NCBI GenBank assembly: GCA_008501835.1
Contig: QQUB01000811.1
Coordinates: forward strand, 1 to 14,277
Direction of reading: 5' to 3'
Source: Bacteroidota bacterium
GTDB lineage: Bacteria > Bacteroidota > Bacteroidia > Chitinophagales > Saprospiraceae
DNA: 14,277 bases
Part shown: positions 6,858 through 13,698 of the stretch, in pieces
Position numbering within the stretch: the stretch's first letter is position 1
Layout of the letters: every line of letters starts with the position of its first letter
The notes under the pieces: model-generated
Seen by the model: only the letters and a program-made list of their open reading frames with translations
What the model was told of the DNA's origin: nothing
Databases searched by the model: none
Position numbers and translations under genes: made by a program

Positions 6858-7040
6858 ATATATAAAAGCCACGAGAACCTTAAACGTGACATAAAAAAGC
6901 CAACTTTTTTCAAAAAACTTTTTCTGAGAGGACCTTAAGATCTCCGAGGTTTCTAAAACCTCGGAGGTCTTGTTGGGGGCATTTGAAAAAAAAGTTGTTA
7001 AAAAAATGTCACACTCGGCCATCTCGTGGCTTTTATATAT
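6858..7040. mobile_element. 183-bp palindromic MITE-like element
   Basis: Perfect 19-bp terminal inverted repeats: ATATATAAAAGCCACGAGA at 6858-6876 and its complement at 7022-7040. Two inner pairs share exactly the same axis: GTGACAT at 6886-6892 with 7006-7012, and CAACTT at 6901-6906 with 6992-6997. Near the centre a strong hairpin has arms CTCCGAGGTTT (6942-6952) and 6956-6966, extending with wobble pairs to 6936-6972. No ORF is inside. It looks like a non-autonomous transposable element or a large dispersed palindrome. It occupies most of the 259-bp gap between two divergent genes. A target-site duplication is not clear because the ends are TATATA-rich. Confidence 0.7.
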
Positions 7041-7085
7041 AGAGGCGATTCCAAAAGCCATTTTGAAAATCAAAATTTAAAAAAT

Positions 7086-7664
7086 ATGAAAATCAAAAAC
7101 GTACTCTTTCTGACCCTTATGATTTTATCTGCAGCTTGCTTAAACGGCCAATGCCAAAAAATCAAATATCCATTTTATGAGGTTTCTGCCGGGGTGGGAG
7201 TGATTCCAACTTTTGTAAAAGACCAGTTACAGACGGAACTCCCACCTTTTTCGGCAGGCCTTGATTATCGTTTTAGTGAGCGATTCAGTCTTGGAACCCG
7301 GTTTGGGTATACCCGGGTGCTCAGTGCGGCAGATCTTATGGATGACGGAGATTATGAGCAGTTCAGGAATAATTTTTTTATGGCAGGGATAAGGTTCGCC
7401 GTACACTCACGATATTTTGAAAAGTGGGATTTATACGGAGGAATGAATCTCGCCTACACCATTAGCAAAGTTGATGTGATCGAAGGCAATGTCGCCCTTT
7501 TGAAAAAACACCTGAATTATAAACCGGTGCGTGGCAGCATGATGACTTCAGCTTTTCTGGGAGCGAAGTTTTTCTTAAAACCACATACCTGCCTGTTTGG
7601 AGAAATAGGTTATGGAATATCTCTTCTTTCGGTAGGTATAAACAGGAGATTTAAAATAAAATAA
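7086..7664 (+). CDS. Small outer-membrane beta-barrel protein
   Basis: 192 residues from the ATG at 7086. A GTG 60 bp upstream is open but lies in the palindromic element and would bury the signal peptide. The N-terminus (KIKNVLFLTLMILSAACLNGQ) is an export signal. Cleavage near NGQ is expected, although SAAC is faintly lipobox-like. The mature part consists of alternating aromatic and hydrophobic strands typical of small outer-membrane barrels (YEVSAGVGVIP, FSAGLDYRF, FSLGTRFGYTR, FMAGIRFAVHSRY, LYGGMNLAYTI, SAFLGAKFFL, CLFGEIGYGISLLSVGINRRF), enough for about eight strands. This resembles the OmpA/PorT-like barrel group, but no specific family is recognised. The cargo or role is unknown. 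It is transcribed away from the sigma/TPR operon and may be a target of it, which is inference from position only. Confidence 0.82.
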   Translation: MKIKNVLFLTLMILSAACLNGQCQKIKYPFYEVSAGVGVIPTFVKDQLQTELPPFSAGLDYRFSERFSLGTRFGYTRVLSAADLMDDGDYEQFRNNFFMAGIRFAVHSRYFEKWDLYGGMNLAYTISKVDVIEGNVALLKKHLNYKPVRGSMMTSAFLGAKFFLKPHTCLFGEIGYGISLLSVGINRRFKIK

Positions 7665-7674
7665 TCAGGATCAG

Positions 7675-7752
7675 GGAGGCCGGACTATTCGATTTACAAC
7701 TTAATGAAAACTTGATAACAACCCCCTTTTGTAAATTCAAGGCCTCCTTTTT
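7675..7752 (+). terminator. Nested hairpin with T-run after the barrel gene
   Basis: An outer stem GGAGGCC (7675-7681) pairs with GGCCTCC (7741-7747) and is followed directly by TTTTTC. An inner stem ATTTACAA (7692-7699) pairs with TTGTAAAT (7729-7736). The structure starts 11 bp after the barrel gene stop and is a likely factor-independent terminator, although the long loop is unusual. Confidence 0.45.
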
Positions 7753-7794
7753 CATTTTTCTTAATGATTAATAAGTTGTGTGGAATAACAGATA

Positions 7795-7802
7795 TACCTT
7801 TG
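7795..7802 (+). promoter_or_regulatory. Bacteroidota -7 box TACCTTTG before the esterase
   Basis: TACCTTTG matches TAnnTTTG exactly and ends 20 bp before the ATG at 7823. A TTG at 7776-7778 could be the -33 element, although the 16-bp gap is shorter than usual. The box lies inside the open frame upstream of 7823, which argues against the upstream GTG at 7778 as the start. Confidence 0.55.
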
Positions 7803-7822
7803 TGAAAAATAAGCAAAAAGGT

Positions 7823-9232
7823 ATGAACAGGTTATCACAATTTAAACTTTTGGGACTTTTTGTCCTGATTTTGTTCGCAGCACAAAGCTGGGCTCAATTG
7901 ACGATCAATGTCACTTCCATTCCAGCCAATACTCCACAAGATGATGAAATTTACATAGCTGGCAATTTTAATGGTTGGAATCCGGGAAATGCAGCTTATC
8001 AACTGACGGATAATGGAGATGGAACCTGGTATATTACATTCACTCCGGATGCCGGAACCTTACAATTCAAGTTTACCAGAGGAAGCTGGGAAACGGTAGA
8101 AGGCAACGCCCAGGGACAATACATTCCAAACAGAACACTCAGTTACGGAGGAGGGCAGCAGACGGAAAATGTGACCATTGCCGGATGGGAGGGAAATGGA
8201 GGTGGTAGCACCCTCGAAGAGAACGCCTATATTTTGAGCGAGGATTTTGAAATCCCTCAACTGAATCGTACCAGAAGAATATGGCTCTACCTGCCACCTG
8301 ATTATGAAACTACGGAAAAAACCTATCCGGTTTTGTATATGCATGATGGACAAAATCTCTTTGATGCAACAACCAGCTTTGCCGGAGAGTGGGAGATTGA
8401 TGAATCGCTCAATGAATTATTTGGCAACGGGGATGAAGGTGTCATTGTCATCGGCATTGATAACGGAGGTATTCACCGGATTGATGAGTATTCCCCCTGG
8501 GTACATCCAGAATATGGGGGAGGAGAAGGCGATGAATATGTTGATTTTATTGTTGAAACCCTCAAGCCTTTTGTTGATGCCAACTTCAGAACAAAACCCG
8601 GACGTGAATTCACAGGTATTATGGGTAGCTCCATGGGAGGGTTGATTTCGATGTATGCTGCGATTGAACATCAGGATGTGTTCAGTAAGGCCGGGATATT
8701 TTCCCCTTCCTTCTGGTTCTCCAATGAAGTTTACACTCATGTAGAGAATACCGGAAAGCAATCTGATATGAAATTTTACATGTTAGGAGGTGAGCAGGAA
8801 AGTGCCTCTTTGATCCAGCAGATGCAAGCTATGGAAACGACATTGCATGATGCAGGTTTCGCTGCGGAAGAAGTTGTACTGGTGACACATGCCGATGGGC
8901 AACATAGTGAGTGGTACTGGCGTCGCGAATTTCCGGATGCTTATTCGTGGTTATTTAGCTCAGAAATCAATGAGATACCTTTTGTTTCGACAAAGGATGT
9001 CATTCAGGTAAGTCCTAATCCCTTTGTTGACTCTCTTCATTTTAAAAGGGAAGAACCTTTGGAAAGAGCTATTTTAAATCTTTATACTTTAACGGGTAGG
9101 AAAGTATTGTCAAGGCCAATTTCAGCAAATGGGACTGTTTTGCTTCCCGAGTTAAAAAACGGGATTTATTTATTGGAAGTAGAGAAAGATGGCCAGGTAA
9201 TGTTGATCAGGAAATTGATGAGGGCAGATTAA
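7823..9232 (+). CDS. Secreted esterase with glycogen-binding-like and T9SS sorting domains
   Basis: 469 residues from the ATG at 7823; a GTG at 7778 is open but would precede the promoter box and spoil the signal peptide. Signal peptide 1-24 (cut SWA-Q). Residues 27-120 form an E-set/CBM48-like domain with the glycogen-binding signature IYIAGNFNGWNP. Residues 135-380 are a putative esterase (PF00756-like, EstD/enterochelin-esterase group): strand RRIWLYLPPDY, oxyanion segment YMHDGQNLFD, nucleophile Ser270 in GSSMGG, likely acid in GEQES (about 324-326) and catalytic His361 in DGQHSEWYW. Residues 393-469 are a type A T9SS sorting domain (VSPNPF, LYTLTGRKVL, LKNGIYLLEV, MLIRKLMR). It should be exported through the type IX system and cut or attached at the surface. 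The substrate is unknown; a carbohydrate ester is plausible. Confidence 0.92.
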   Translation: MNRLSQFKLLGLFVLILFAAQSWAQLTINVTSIPANTPQDDEIYIAGNFNGWNPGNAAYQLTDNGDGTWYITFTPDAGTLQFKFTRGSWETVEGNAQGQYIPNRTLSYGGGQQTENVTIAGWEGNGGGSTLEENAYILSEDFEIPQLNRTRRIWLYLPPDYETTEKTYPVLYMHDGQNLFDATTSFAGEWEIDESLNELFGNGDEGVIVIGIDNGGIHRIDEYSPWVHPEYGGGEGDEYVDFIVETLKPFVDANFRTKPGREFTGIMGSSMGGLISMYAAIEHQDVFSKAGIFSPSFWFSNEVYTHVENTGKQSDMKFYMLGGEQESASLIQQMQAMETTLHDAGFAAEEVVLVTHADGQHSEWYWRREFPDAYSWLFSSEINEIPFVSTKDVIQVSPNPFVDSLHFKREEPLERAILNLYTLTGRKVLSRPISANGTVLLPELKNGIYLLEVEKDGQVMLIRKLMRAD

Positions 9233-9241
9233 TGGCTATTT

Positions 9242-9272
9242 CGGTTAACGGCCTACGGTAGACGGTTAACGG
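9242..9272. repeat. Short direct repeat CGGTTAACGG
   Basis: Two copies of the palindrome-containing decamer CGGTTAACGG at 9242-9251 and 9263-9272 are separated by the small inverted motif CTACGGTAG. The whole is 31 bp, just past the esterase stop. It resembles a degraded dispersed repeat and has no assigned role. Confidence 0.4.
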
Positions 9273-9362
9273 GTTTGTAAGCAGTATTTTAGAAACTATG
9301 AAAAGAAATCATTCTAAATCCATGGTCTTCTTCATTCAAACCACCGATTCATTCTATGTGTG

Positions 9363-9392
9363 AAAAAAAACAGGGGCCGCTTGCGGCCCCTG
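9363..9392 (-). terminator. Strong Rho-independent terminator of the minus-strand sigma gene
   Basis: On the minus strand a perfect 10-bp GC-rich stem (CAGGGGCCGC pairing across a 2-base gap; 9371-9380 with 9383-9392) is followed by eight Ts (the A-run at 9363-9370). It lies 55 bp beyond the stop of the sigma gene at 9448 and should end the long minus-strand transcript. There is no T-run on the plus side, so it is probably not efficient for the esterase. Confidence 0.88.
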
Positions 9393-9447
9393 ACAAGATA
9401 ATTGCTATTATTATTTCCAATGAGGGAAATTGTATACGAAGTAATTG

Positions 9448-10092
9448 TTAAACCGCAGCTTTTGCATATGCACGATCGAAGTGGGCGCTTGCACCCGGCT
9501 GCTGGATCAATTCAAATAGAATTTCTTTTGCTCTGAAAAGCTGAGCCTTTACCGTCCCAAGTGGAATGCCTAATTCATTGGCAATCTCATCATAGCTCAG
9601 TTCTTCGAAAAACCTCAATTCGATCATGAGGCGGTATTTTTTGTTCAGTTGCTTAACCAGATTCCTTACCAGATAAAGCCTTTGTTCACGGATGATCTCA
9701 TCTTCCGGGTTGAGGCAGTAAGCTTCCAGGTTGGTGGAGAACGTCTGATCGTTATCGTCGTGCATAGGCTCGTCGATCGAGAATACGTTCAGGCGCTTTT
9801 TCCTTACGTGATCAATACAGTTGTTGATCGCAATTTTGTACAACCATGTGCTGAAGGCATATCTCGGCACGTAAGAAGGCAATTTTATGAATGCCTTTCC
9901 GAATGCTTCAATCGTCAGATCGTGAGAGTCTTCAGGGTTACCACTCATTTTAAGCATGAGGTGGTATATCGCATTGCGATAGCGTTCCATGAGTACACTG
10001 TAGGCCATTTGGTCGCCCTTGGTGGCTTTCTTCACCAATTCGTAATCGTCGAGGGCTTTCTTTGATAAGTTAGTTTTAGCAACTACTTCCAT
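9448..10092 (-). CDS. ECF-type RNA polymerase sigma factor
   Basis: 214 residues from the ATG at 10092. A longer open frame to 10227 only overlaps the glycosyltransferase gene, and its extra 45 residues do not resemble a sigma factor. Region 2 lies at about 22-100, with the helices NPEDSHDLTIEAFGKAFIKL and FSTWLYKIAINNCIDHVRKKR. Region 4 lies at about 134-192, with the helix-turn-helix LSYDEIANELGIPLGTVKAQLFRAKEIL. It closely resembles the textbook ECF layout, with a short C-terminal tail rich in Ala. The start codon overlaps the last 10 bp of the glycosyltransferase gene (ATGGAAGTAG carries both start and stop), so the two are probably translationally coupled. No anti-sigma gene is adjacent, so activity may be set by expression level or a distant partner. 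Confidence 0.93.
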   Translation of the reverse strand: MEVVAKTNLSKKALDDYELVKKATKGDQMAYSVLMERYRNAIYHLMLKMSGNPEDSHDLTIEAFGKAFIKLPSYVPRYAFSTWLYKIAINNCIDHVRKKRLNVFSIDEPMHDDNDQTFSTNLEAYCLNPEDEIIREQRLYLVRNLVKQLNKKYRLMIELRFFEELSYDEIANELGIPLGTVKAQLFRAKEILFELIQQPGASAHFDRAYAKAAV

Positions 10093-11207
10093 TTTTTTTT
10101 CGTGTTTCCTGTTAATAATACAGGCGAGAAAATCAAGTAGTACAAAATGAATAAGGCGTCGAAGAGTGGAAAAAATTTCCAAAGCGGGAGATCCCCGAGT
10201 TTTTGAAGGATCCTGCGACTTAGCCAAAGCACTACTGTCATTCTCACCAAATAACTACCTAGGGCTATCCGGAGATAGCAGTTGTCGAAAAGCAGGAAAA
10301 TCAAAGCAGCATAAAACGCAAAATGGCTCGCTGAAAGCGCCCCAAGAAGCAATTTGTGATGCAGTTTGTACCTGCCTCCCGTAGTGAGATGTCGAGTTTT
10401 TTGATAGTAGTAGCCTGGCCAACTGCTTTTGGCTTCGGAAAAGACGAAAGCGGAAGGCTTTAAAATGAGAGCAGTATTTCTGGAATGGGCAACGGCATTG
10501 ATGAATAAATCATCGTCACCGGAAGCGATGTGGGCATGCTTGGAAAAACCACCGGCCTCTTCGAAAAGCGACTTGCGATAAATCAAATTACGCCCAACTC
10601 CCATATAGGGAAATCCTGCCAATGAAAAAGATTGGTAAGTGATAGCGGTTAAGATACTCTCAAAGCGAATGAAAAAATTTAAAAAGCTTTTTTCAGAATT
10701 GAATGGACCATGTCCCAAACCGATTTCGATGTTTTCATCGAGTGCTTCCTGCATTTGACTGATCCAGTGTTCACTGGCTGGCCTGCAATCGGCATCGGTA
10801 AGTAACAAGATGTCAAAACGGGCTTTGTTAATTCCCGCACTTAAAGCTTCTTTTTTCCCAGGTAGTGTAGCCTGTTGTAGATTAACGACCGTAAAGTTGT
10901 GGAATTTTTGTTGAAATTCCAAAAGAATTTCCAAAGAATTGTCCGAAGAATTGTCATTTACAACAATTACTTCAAAGTTATTATACTGTTGTTGAAGGAT
11001 GTATGGCAGGTTCTTTTTGAGGTTTTTGGCCTCATTTCTGGCGCAAATGACTACAGAAACCGGCTTCGGATTTTTCTTTATTTTAGGGTTTCTGGGTTTA
11101 AAATATGCTAAACGGGAAAAGAAGCCCAGCCAGAAGAACAACTGTACTCCAAGTGAACTCAATAAAATAAACAGGACAATTTCGTTTAGCACTTTTACTA
11201 ATGCCAT
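10083..11207 (-). CDS. Membrane family 2 glycosyltransferase
   Basis: 374 residues. One N-terminal membrane helix (about 8-30), a cytoplasmic GT-A catalytic domain (about 48-280) and about three C-terminal helices (about 288-308, 314-331, 344-366). GT2 motifs are visible: SVVICARNEAKNL at the donor-binding strand, VVNDNSSDNS, DAD metal motif at Asp138-Asp140, SGDDDLFINA with the probable catalytic Asp around 231-233, and QKTRH at 269-273 in the position of the QxxRW motif of processive enzymes, though with His for Trp. It should move a sugar from a nucleotide donor to a lipid or growing polysaccharide at the inner membrane; sugar and acceptor are unknown. The sigma factor gene overlaps its stop. 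The gap upstream is filled by a palindromic element. Confidence 0.92.
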   Translation of the reverse strand: MALVKVLNEIVLFILLSSLGVQLFFWLGFFSRLAYFKPRNPKIKKNPKPVSVVICARNEAKNLKKNLPYILQQQYNNFEVIVVNDNSSDNSLEILLEFQQKFHNFTVVNLQQATLPGKKEALSAGINKARFDILLLTDADCRPASEHWISQMQEALDENIEIGLGHGPFNSEKSFLNFFIRFESILTAITYQSFSLAGFPYMGVGRNLIYRKSLFEEAGGFSKHAHIASGDDDLFINAVAHSRNTALILKPSAFVFSEAKSSWPGYYYQKTRHLTTGGRYKLHHKLLLGALSASHFAFYAALIFLLFDNCYLRIALGSYLVRMTVVLWLSRRILQKLGDLPLWKFFPLFDALFILYYLIFSPVLLTGNTKKKWK

Positions 11208-11230
11208 TTTTACTTAAGATCCTTGTTGTT

Positions 11231-11550
11231 AATTTCGTATTCGCCGAATTTATTCCACCTGTACAGAAAACCATCCCAATGTATTAATGACAACAAAAAT
11301 GATTAGGATCGCTGAGCAATGAGCGCCGTGAATTGATCGGTGAGCCGGTTTTCCGGACAGAGTTCCTCTTTCGCCGATCCCAGAAACAGCTCACGGATCA
11401 CGTTGTGCCTGTCTGCCCGGCGAGGCCAGGCAGGCTCAATGACCTGTTGCCAATTGCTTTCTTTGGATCATTTTTTGACACACATTTTTTTTCTGTACAG
11501 GTGGAATTCATTCGGTTCGTCGCACCGAATAAATTCGGTGAGTACGGATT
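11231..11550. repeat. 320-bp decayed palindromic element with nested hairpins
   Basis: Nearly all of the 346-bp gap between 11207 and 11554 is an imperfect inverted repeat. The left arm 11231-11270 pairs with a right arm split into 11489-11507 and 11530-11550; the shared core TATTCCACCTGTACAGAAAA is partly broken on the right by a 22-bp insertion. That insertion overlaps a small hairpin (ATTCGGT/ACCGAAT at 11510-11530). Inner pairs with nearly the same centre include 11295-11320 with 11453-11475 (partial), and a separate pair 11334-11345 with 11389-11400. A GC-rich hairpin sits at 11407-11435. No gene is seen in the gap. It is probably a MITE-like or dispersed palindrome; the glycosyltransferase promoter must lie in or beside it. 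Confidence 0.55.
11407..11435. repeat. GC-rich 29-bp palindrome
   Basis: GCCTGTCTGCCC at 11407-11418 pairs with 11424-11435 with one G-T wobble and one mismatch, leaving a 5-nt loop. It is strikingly richer in G and C than its surroundings and has no T-run on either side, so it is not a typical terminator. It may be a separate small dispersed palindrome nested in the larger element. Confidence 0.5.
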
Positions 11551-11553
11551 ATT

Positions 11554-12228
11554 TTAACTTCGCCTCAATATAATAAACGCCGCAATATTAGCGGTCAATA
11601 CCAGCGGTACAACAATTCCCGGTAACAATATAAAAGGAAAATGATAAACCGCCACATTGGGCTGTTCAAATCCAAATTGCTGAAAAACCGTTGGGATCGA
11701 CAATACTGCTGTGATCATTATGTTGGTCAATAAGAGAATGGAAAAAATATTCCAGATCCAAAGAACGGTTTTGTTCAATGAACCGACTCTGAACCCCAGC
11801 CATACAGCCAGTGGAGCAGTCAATCCAGCCAGGATATCAAAATTCCGGCCTTCAAAAGTCATAATCTCTGGAACGAACTTATAGCAGAACAGCCAAAACA
11901 ATGTTAGCTCCACCGGGATTCGGACCACATGCAGCCAGGTCAGGTATTTCAGGTCCAAAGAGGCCATCCAGTCCTGAAAAGGTTTGTAAAATATCGCAGC
12001 TAATATGATGACAAACATCGGCAACATCAGCAAAGCTACTCGTGGGGGCATGGACATCGTATTGTCATAAAAACCGGCAATGGCCAAAATGCTGTGGAGT
12101 ATTCCCCAGAGGATAAAAAAGCCGATGACTCTTACCTTTTTGTTATCCGCAATATAAAAAAGAACCAGGGTATAAAGGACTGCTACAGTCCAGGTAAGGT
12201 AAACGTGTGTGGGTAAGGTGTTGATCAT
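11554..12228 (-). CDS. Multi-pass membrane protein of unknown function
   Basis: 224 residues, not recognised as a named family. About six to seven hydrophobic helices fill most of the chain: about 8-26 (YLTWTVAVLYTLVLFYIA), 33-53, 64-82 (VALLMLPMFVIILAAIFY), 100-118 (PVELTLFWLFCYKFVPEIM), 130-148, 155-178 (VLWIWNIFSILLLTNIMITAVL) and 196-221. Short polar loops hold a few charged residues (HVVRIPVELTLFW, EGRNFD, GFRVGSLNK) but no known transporter or enzyme signature. It starts 38 bp after the acyltransferase stop on the same strand and is likely in one operon with it. Its 3' end abuts the palindromic element at 11550. Integral membrane location is secure, function is not. Confidence 0.8.
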   Translation of the reverse strand: MINTLPTHVYLTWTVAVLYTLVLFYIADNKKVRVIGFFILWGILHSILAIAGFYDNTMSMPPRVALLMLPMFVIILAAIFYKPFQDWMASLDLKYLTWLHVVRIPVELTLFWLFCYKFVPEIMTFEGRNFDILAGLTAPLAVWLGFRVGSLNKTVLWIWNIFSILLLTNIMITAVLSIPTVFQQFGFEQPNVAVYHFPFILLPGIVVPLVLTANIAAFIILRRS

Positions 12229-12266
12229 TATGTTTTGGTTTTTAGTTAGTAGAACCAGGCCTTCAA

Positions 12267-13550
12267 TTAAACCATCACCGCTTTTACTTCCTCCCGGGCC
12301 CTTAGAATTTCAGCCTTTCCCTTTTTGGAAAGTCTTGAAAAATTAAAAATGGAAAGCGTTACCTGAAGAAAAACACCATAGTTCCAGGCAAGTAATCCGA
12401 TAATCGGCAGGGTCAGGATGTAGATAACAGCGGTTGTCGTATCAAAATAGCTGGCCACCCAACGATATTGTAAAATATAGAATAAAGGGAAAGTGATCAG
12501 GCCGGTAAGGGTTTTTACGGTAGAATCATAACCTATGTAAAGTTTGGCGAGTCGGGTGATCAAAGCAGGGATGCCAAAGGCCAGTATGTGGTTGATACTT
12601 CCATAAAGAAATATCGGCAGTCCCACCAACACTGCCATCAGCCTTATCCAGAATTTCCCTGCCAAGGCCTTGCTTTTTTGTAACCAAACAGCTTTGTCAC
12701 TGGTGCGTTTTTCATCGAGTAATTGAAAATAATCATTGGTTTTTACTCTGATTTCTTCAAGGGCGGACTCTTCCAATGCACGTAATTCCGCAATCCTGTT
12801 TTGGGTGTTGCTGAAAACCTGTTCAAAGTCTCCGGTCTCTGATAAATCTATAGTTTCCAATTTTACCAGTAAATCATCCTCTTCGTCATCCAGGGTGTCT
12901 GTGATGTGGGATTTTAATCGTTCTTCAAGTAGTTTGGTGAGGTTGGTCCATGCCTTCACAGGGTCTTTTTCATAATCTTCCTGGTAATGACTGACTGGAA
13001 TTGGTGCTCCGACATTAAAGACCAGACGGCTGCCAAACTTATGTGGGTTGGAATAAGTGAGCCCTACCGGTAAAATGGTTACACCCAACCCCCAGTTATT
13101 ATGGGCCTCAGCTCCCAGCGCAATTCTGGCTGTGCCGGATTTTATGGGACGTAATCTCCTTTCCATGTAACTTGAACCTTCCGGAGCGATGTAAATAGAA
13201 CCTCCCCCGGCAAGATGTTCATAGGCCCTCGCAAAAGAATTATTATTATCTACCTGTTTCTTTTCAGCATCTTCTTTCCGCATAATGGGGATGCAATACA
13301 GCCTGTTGAGTAGCCATCCTGCAACGGGATTAGCGAATAAGCTGGAGTTGGCAAGAAAGAAAACTCTTCTTTTGACCCTTGCGGCAACACCTACTGCATC
13401 CAGTAATGTGTTAGGGTGATTGCTGACCACAATAGTAGGATTGTCGAATTCCAACCCTTCCTTGTTTATGAAAATAGTATCCGGGTAAAAAATTCGAAGT
13501 ACGATCAACACGATCAATTTGAGAAAATCATACAACAGGTTTAAAAACAT
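12267..13550 (-). CDS. PlsC-type glycerolipid acyltransferase with membrane C-terminal extension
   Basis: 427 residues, longer than the roughly 240 of ordinary PlsC. An N-terminal membrane helix (about 5-22) precedes the acyltransferase domain (about 35-200). The acyltransferase box is SNHPNTLLDA with His45 and Asp51, one residue wider than the usual HX4D but like the NHPNSFLD form I know from Bacteroidota. The second box is IAPEGSSYMERRLRPIKSGTARIALGA (Glu124), for phosphate binding. PVGLTY (161-166) matches a later conserved strand. Residues 205-290 are charged and helical, and 300-400 carry about four membrane helices. It should transfer acyl groups to a glycerol-phosphate-type acceptor, most simply 1-acyl-glycerol-3-phosphate. 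The gene lies downstream of lpxK, which fits membrane lipid synthesis. The acceptor could instead be an amino-acid or other lipid. Confidence 0.88.
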   Translation of the reverse strand: MFLNLLYDFLKLIVLIVLRIFYPDTIFINKEGLEFDNPTIVVSNHPNTLLDAVGVAARVKRRVFFLANSSLFANPVAGWLLNRLYCIPIMRKEDAEKKQVDNNNSFARAYEHLAGGGSIYIAPEGSSYMERRLRPIKSGTARIALGAEAHNNWGLGVTILPVGLTYSNPHKFGSRLVFNVGAPIPVSHYQEDYEKDPVKAWTNLTKLLEERLKSHITDTLDDEEDDLLVKLETIDLSETGDFEQVFSNTQNRIAELRALEESALEEIRVKTNDYFQLLDEKRTSDKAVWLQKSKALAGKFWIRLMAVLVGLPIFLYGSINHILAFGIPALITRLAKLYIGYDSTVKTLTGLITFPLFYILQYRWVASYFDTTTAVIYILTLPIIGLLAWNYGVFLQVTLSIFNFSRLSKKGKAEILRAREEVKAVMV

Positions 13551-13594
13551 CGGTCGGAATTAGTCAATTGATGGGTGAAAATAAGGATAATTAA

Positions 13595-13617
13595 CTCAAG
13601 TTGCGTTGCCACTTGAG
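13595..13617. promoter_or_regulatory. Hairpin between lpxK and the acyltransferase gene
   Basis: CTCAAGT (13595-13601) and ACTTGAG (13611-13617) form a perfect 7-bp inverted repeat with a 9-nt spacer, in the 148-bp gap between the two minus-strand genes, 45 bp before the acyltransferase start. On the minus strand it is followed by TTAATTATCC, which is a poor terminator tail, so an operator or weak attenuator is as likely. No clear -7 box was found nearby. Confidence 0.3.
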
Positions 13618-13698
13618 CAAAAAACGAATTCCAGTTTTCAATTCACAAAAATGTCCCTTTTTTTATTGAAGGTTGAAAATTGAGCATTGAACAATTAC

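Noticed and set aside
6858..7040. CRISPR or retron-like non-coding RNA in the palindrome
   Set aside because: There are no regularly spaced direct repeats, and no Cas or reverse transcriptase gene is in the window; the symmetric ends fit a MITE-like element better.
7026..7085. Upstream GTG start for the small barrel protein
   Set aside because: It begins inside the palindromic element and would place 20 polar residues before a normal signal peptide.
7778..7822. Upstream GTG start for the esterase
   Set aside because: It would include the -7 box in coding sequence and mask the signal peptide that starts at 7823.
9298..9363. Short ORF of 21 codons between the convergent genes
   Set aside because: No promoter, no recognisable peptide, and it sits in a repeat-bearing gap; this is expected by chance.
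9649..10065. 138-residue open frame on the plus strand
   Set aside because: It is fully antisense to region 2/region 4 coding of the sigma factor, has no signal peptide or domain, and its composition mirrors the sigma codons.
10093..10227. 45-residue N-terminal extension of the sigma gene
   Set aside because: It overlaps the glycosyltransferase coding sequence, and the ATG at 10092 gives a normal ECF length and an ATGGAAGTAG coupling overlap.
11231..11550. Integron attC-type site
   Set aside because: The inverted arms are too long, there is no core-site pair and no integrase, and neighbouring genes are not cassette-like.
11333..11573. Two overlapping plus-strand frames of 74-77 residues
   Set aside because: They translate the palindromic element and the 3' end of the opposite gene and show no domain.
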